In this document: piece by piece, positions 60,031 to 64,000 of the stretch
How positions within the stretch are numbered: position 1 is the first letter of the stretch
Layout: each line of letters begins with the position of its first letter
Made by a program: the position numbers and the translations under genes
From: Campylobacterales bacterium
GTDB lineage: Bacteria; Campylobacterota; Campylobacteria; Campylobacterales; Sulfurimonadaceae
Assembly (NCBI GenBank): GCA_014859655.1
Contig: JACUTT010000003.1
Location: 20,766 to 84,765 of the forward strand
Length of the DNA: 64,000 bases
Direction: 5' to 3'
Notes under the pieces: model-generated
Databases searched by the model: none
Told to the model about the DNA's origin: nothing
What the model saw: the letters and a program-made list of their open reading frames with translations, nothing else

Positions 60031-61518
60031 CTAGATGAGTGCTTCGTCCATCTCGTGGGGAATTGGAAGCCCCATAAGTTTCAAAACCGTCGGCGCAATG
60101 TTGTTCAGTCCGCCGCTTTTAACCTGTGAGACGTCCTTTGCATCGACAAAGCACCAGACTTTTCCGACGGTGTGGTTTGTCAGTACATTTCCCTCTTCGT
60201 CGCGCATCTCTTCACAGTTGCCGTGATCGGAGGTCAGAACAAGCGCGTAGCCCTTCTCTTTTGCCTTCCGTACGATCAGCCCGAGCTCTTTGTCGACTGC
60301 CTGCACGGCCAAAATAGATGCTTCGAGGTCTCCGGTGTGTCCGACCATGTCTCCGTTGGCAAAGTTCACCACGATAAAATCCGTTTCCTCATCCATCGCT
60401 GTCCGCACGGCCCTGCCCACTTCGGGGGCGGACATCTCAGGCTTTTCATTATAGGTGCGTACTTTTGGACTCGGTATCATAATGCGCGTCTCGTTTACAA
60501 AGGGCTCGTCTATCCCCCCGTTCATGAAGAAGGTCACGTGGGCATACTTTTCCGTCTCCGCGGTATGTAACTGCTTCAGCCCTGCCGCTGAGATCACTTC
60601 GGCCAGTGTGTTTTGCGGCGCTTCTTTGGGAAAAACAACAGGATAGGAGAAGCTCTTGTCGTACTCTGTCATCGTGGCGATATGGAGTTTTTTAAACTCC
60701 CGTACAAAGCCGTGAAAGTGCTCATCGCCCAGGGCCGTAACGATCTCACGCACACGGTCGCTGCGAAAATTGATACAGATCAGCGCGTCGCCCTCTTGCA
60801 CTCCATTGTAGCCCGCAAAAGCCACAGGCTCGACAAACTCGTCAAACTCGTCTTTTTCATAAGAGGCCTGGATATACTCCAAGGCCGAGAGTTCACTCAT
60901 AGGAGAGGCGTCCACGATCGCCCTATAGCCCGGCTCGACTCTCTCCCAGCGGTTGTCTCTGTCCATGGTATAGAACCGCCCGCCGATCGTGGCAATGGAG
61001 ATCTTCTCGTTGCAGACTTTTTCGACCTCTTCTATATACTTCGCGGCGGATACCGGCGACACGTCGCGTCCATCGGTGATCAGGTGCAAAAAGACCTCTT
61101 TGCCCTGCGCGGCGGCTATCTTGGCTACCCCTATGAGATGGGAGATGTGCGAATGCACGCCGCCGTCGCTGAGCAGACCCAGAAGATGGATGCGTTCGCT
61201 TGAAGAGAGCGTCTCTTTTAGGACCGGGTTCTCCTGGAGGGTGCCCTCTTCAAGGGCCAGCGAGATCTTGACCAGGTCCTGATACAGCACGCGTCCGCTT
61301 CCGATCGCCATATGCCCCACTTCGGAGTTGCCCATCTGCCCCTCAGGAAGACCGACACTCAGGCCGAAGGTATCGATCAGTGCGTACGGCACCTCTTTGA
61401 AGAGTCTGTCGTATGTTGGTTTTTCGGCATGAAAAAAAGCATTGAACTCCGTGCGTTCGCTGTAGCCTATCCCGTCCGTGATCACCAATATCGCTTTTTT
61501 TGCTGCCAATTTATTCAC
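60031..61518 (-). CDS. gpmI: 2,3-bisphosphoglycerate-independent phosphoglycerate mutase
   Basis: 495 aa; [37 protein letters not shown]. Confidence 0.96.
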   Translation of the reverse strand: MNKLAAKKAILVITDGIGYSERTEFNAFFHAEKPTYDRLFKEVPYALIDTFGLSVGLPEGQMGNSEVGHMAIGSGRVLYQDLVKISLALEEGTLQENPVLKETLSSSERIHLLGLLSDGGVHSHISHLIGVAKIAAAQGKEVFLHLITDGRDVSPVSAAKYIEEVEKVCNEKISIATIGGRFYTMDRDNRWERVEPGYRAIVDASPMSELSALEYIQASYEKDEFDEFVEPVAFAGYNGVQEGDALICINFRSDRVREIVTALGDEHFHGFVREFKKLHIATMTEYDKSFSYPVVFPKEAPQNTLAEVISAAGLKQLHTAETEKYAHVTFFMNGGIDEPFVNETRIMIPSPKVRTYNEKPEMSAPEVGRAVRTAMDEETDFIVVNFANGDMVGHTGDLEASILAVQAVDKELGLIVRKAKEKGYALVLTSDHGNCEEMRDEEGNVLTNHTVGKVWCFVDAKDVSQVKSGGLNNIAPTVLKLMGLPIPHEMDEALI

Positions 61519-61584
61519 CCTTTATGAATGTATTAGCGCGATTATACTAAAATGTCACTTTTATTTTTATAATTTGGATCGCCT

Positions 61585-62643
61585 ATGCTTTATTGGCTCT
61601 ACCGTCATCTTGACATCAACCTTTTTCAGTACATCACCGTTCGCGCAGGTTTTGCATTTTTTATCGCCCTTCTCATTACGCTTTTTGTCATGCCCCGCTT
61701 TATCCGATGGGCACAGGGCCGCTGCGAACAACCTATCAACGGTTATGCCCCCGATTCACACCAGTCCAAGGCCAAAACACCGACAATGGGCGGCATCGTC
61801 TTTTTGGGCGCAACCATCATCGCTACCGTTCTGACTGCTAAGCTCAACTCTGTTTTTGTCATCGGCGGAATTTTGACGATACTGTTTTTTGGCCTTATCG
61901 GACTTCAAGACGATCTCTCCAAGGTACTGAAAAACGAAAACCTCGCAGGCCTGAGTGCAAAAGCAAAACTCGCGCTACAGCTTTTGAGTGCCGGGCTCAT
62001 CGGCTCTTTTCTCTACTTCTATGCGGGTTTTAATACCGATCTCTACCTTCCCTTTTTGAAAAATCCCCTCTGCGACATGGGAATTTTTGCCATCGTCTTC
62101 TGGGCCTTTGTGATGATAGGAACCTCCAATGCCGTCAACCTGACCGACGGACTCGACGGGTTGGCAACGGTGCCTTCGATATTTGCGCTGATCTCGCTTT
62201 CGGCTATCGTCTACATCACAGGAAATGCCGTCATCAGCAAATATCTTCTGCTCCCCAATTTTCAAGTCGGAGAGGTCACGATCATCGCTGCTGCACTGAT
62301 CGGTTCTCTGGCCGGATTTTTGTGGTTCAACTGCCATCCTGCCGAAGTTTTTATGGGCGACAGCGGCTCCTTGACCCTGGGCGCTTTTATCGCCTATATG
62401 GCCATCGTCGGCAAGAGCGAGGTCCTGCTTATTCTTATCGGCCTTGTCTTTGTTATCGAGACTCTTTCGGTGATGCTTCAGGTGGGTTCGTTTAAACTGC
62501 GCCAGAAACGGGTCTTTTTGATGGCACCTATCCATCACCATTTTGAGATGAAGAACTGGGCGGAGAACAAGATCATCGTGCGTTTTTGGATCATCTCCAT
62601 GCTCTCCAATATCATCGCCCTTATCACCTTGAAGATACGCTAA
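61585..62643 (+). CDS. mraY: Phospho-N-acetylmuramoyl-pentapeptide-transferase
   Basis: [44 protein letters not shown]. Confidence 0.97.
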   Translation: MLYWLYRHLDINLFQYITVRAGFAFFIALLITLFVMPRFIRWAQGRCEQPINGYAPDSHQSKAKTPTMGGIVFLGATIIATVLTAKLNSVFVIGGILTILFFGLIGLQDDLSKVLKNENLAGLSAKAKLALQLLSAGLIGSFLYFYAGFNTDLYLPFLKNPLCDMGIFAIVFWAFVMIGTSNAVNLTDGLDGLATVPSIFALISLSAIVYITGNAVISKYLLLPNFQVGEVTIIAAALIGSLAGFLWFNCHPAEVFMGDSGSLTLGAFIAYMAIVGKSEVLLILIGLVFVIETLSVMLQVGSFKLRQKRVFLMAPIHHHFEMKNWAENKIIVRFWIISMLSNIIALITLKIR

Positions 62644-63894
62644 ATGAAGAAAAACACACGCCCTGCTGCTATAGCGGCAGCAGCTTTGGCATTTGGCCCC
62701 GGAAAGGTCTCCTTTTTCGGCTACGGAAAGACGACACGGGCAATGGCTAAAAAACTCGGCCCCTCGCTCTTTTATGACGACAATGTTTCCAAGCCCTTCA
62801 AAGATGAGGAGGGAAACCGCATCCGGCCCGTTGGCGAGTTCGAGGCAAAATATTCTGCCTGCGAGATCCCCTCACCGGGCATGGCTCCTTCGCACATGCT
62901 TATCCAAAAAGCAGAGCACCTCATCAGCGAGTATGACTATTTTGCACGAACAATGCCCCCCTCCGTCTGGATCAGCGGCACCAACGGCAAGACAACGACC
63001 ACGCAGATGCTCCAGAGTCTACTTGCACAGCATGGCTCTGTCGCGGGCGGGAACATAGGAACGCCCCTGGCCGAACTGGACGAAAACGCTCCTTTGTGGA
63101 TACTCGAGACAAGCTCTTTTACCCTTCACTACACCAACATTGCCGCACCGAAGGTCTATCTGCTTCTGCCCATCACGCCGGACCATCTCTACTGGCACGG
63201 CTCTATGAAGGCATATGAAGAGGCAAAACTCAAACCGCTCTCTTTGATGCAGGAGGGCGACACCGTCATTCTTCCTAAAAAGTACAAAGACTTCCCCAGC
63301 CGCGCGATGAAGATTTCCTATGAGAGCAACGAAGATCTGGCAAAGTTTTTTGACATCGACATTTCCAAACTCCGTTACAAGGGGGCTTTTTTGCAAGATG
63401 CTCTGCTTGCTCTGGGGGTGAGCCGGATCCTTTTTGACGAGTGCGACTACGAACGCATCAACGCTATGGAACTCGACGCCCACCGTCAGGAGGAGCTCTA
63501 TGACAAAGAGGGGCGCTTGTGGGTAAATGACTCCAAGGCAACCAACCTTGATGCCACGGTGCAGGCGATTTTGGCCTACCAGGACAGACCACTCTCTCTT
63601 ATCCTCGGCGGCGATGACAAGGGTGTCGACCTCAGCCCGCTTTTCGAGATGCTCCAAGGACGCGACCTGCGTATCTATACCATCGGAAAAAACGAGCCGA
63701 AACTGCTTGAACTTTCGCAGAAGTTCGAACTAAACGCCACCGCCTGCCAGACCCTTGAGCTGGCCTGCGCAAAGATAAAGGCCGAAGGAGAGACAAACCG
63801 CACCGTTTTACTCTCTCCCGCCGCCGCAAGCCTGGATCAATTCAGCTCATACAGCGAAAGAGGCGAGAAATTTAAAAAGTTTGCCTTACTTTAA
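62644..63894 (+). CDS. murD: UDP-N-acetylmuramoylalanine-D-glutamate ligase
   Basis: WISGTNGKTTTTQML; WVNDSKATNLDATVQAI; LSPAAASLDQFSSYSERGEKFKKF. Confidence 0.95.
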   Translation: MKKNTRPAAIAAAALAFGPGKVSFFGYGKTTRAMAKKLGPSLFYDDNVSKPFKDEEGNRIRPVGEFEAKYSACEIPSPGMAPSHMLIQKAEHLISEYDYFARTMPPSVWISGTNGKTTTTQMLQSLLAQHGSVAGGNIGTPLAELDENAPLWILETSSFTLHYTNIAAPKVYLLLPITPDHLYWHGSMKAYEEAKLKPLSLMQEGDTVILPKKYKDFPSRAMKISYESNEDLAKFFDIDISKLRYKGAFLQDALLALGVSRILFDECDYERINAMELDAHRQEELYDKEGRLWVNDSKATNLDATVQAILAYQDRPLSLILGGDDKGVDLSPLFEMLQGRDLRIYTIGKNEPKLLELSQKFELNATACQTLELACAKIKAEGETNRTVLLSPAAASLDQFSSYSERGEKFKKFALL

Positions 63895-63946
63895 GTTTAT
63901 TGTAACGGATTTATGGTTACTATTTCGACCTCTTAAAAATATGCAT

Positions 63947-64000
63947 GGCCTGTTAGCTCAGTCGGTAGAGCAAGTGACTGAAAATCACTGTGTCCTTGGT
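63947..64000 (+). tRNA. tRNA-Phe (GAA), truncated by window end
   Basis: GGCCTGTTAGCTCAGTCGGTAGAGCAAGTGACTGAAAATCACTGTGTCCTTGGT; anticodon loop CTGAAAA. Confidence 0.85.

Noticed and set aside
1-64000. CRISPR arrays, toxin-antitoxin, prophage or defence islands
   Set aside because: No regularly spaced repeats, cas genes, phage structural genes or nuclease/defence motifs were recognised in the window.

Overview
Chromosomal window that looks like Campylobacterota (Sulfurimonas/Sulfuricurvum-like; inferred from gene families, not proven). Housekeeping genes occupy both flanks: rmuC, a DEAD-box RNA helicase, a HIT protein and a caa3-type oxidase operon (SCO-coxA-coxC-coxD-coxB-ctaB) on the left; groES-groEL, rpe-trpF-dnaQ, accA, fabF-acpP-fabG, gpmI, mraY-murD and two tRNAs on the right. 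The centre (about 10.8-44.3 kb, continued at 46.6-49.7 kb) is a very dense phosphorelay/c-di-GMP island. It holds FIST-, Cache-, CHASE- and PAS-sensing histidine kinases, hybrid kinases with HPt domains, REC-HD-GYP (x2), REC-GGDEF, REC-PAS-GGDEF-EAL, REC-EAL, a 1925-aa Ser/Thr-kinase/AAA/GAF/PAS/histidine kinase, and three response regulators with an unrecognised helical C-terminal module ending in an acidic-aromatic tail. I recognise no DNA-binding output domain in the island. Non-coding observations include: a FIST-histidine-kinase deletion scar hidden in an 81-aa ORF; a family of about 51-bp palindromic repeats (GGGCACCTCTAAAAACCCC) at several loci; an AT-rich cfa/zinc-finger islet beside IS debris; an over-represented octamer GCTATAGC (11 hand-counted copies); and a palindromic operator-like array abutting a near-consensus groESL promoter. 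All calls come from reading the sequence and ORF translations. No database search was run.
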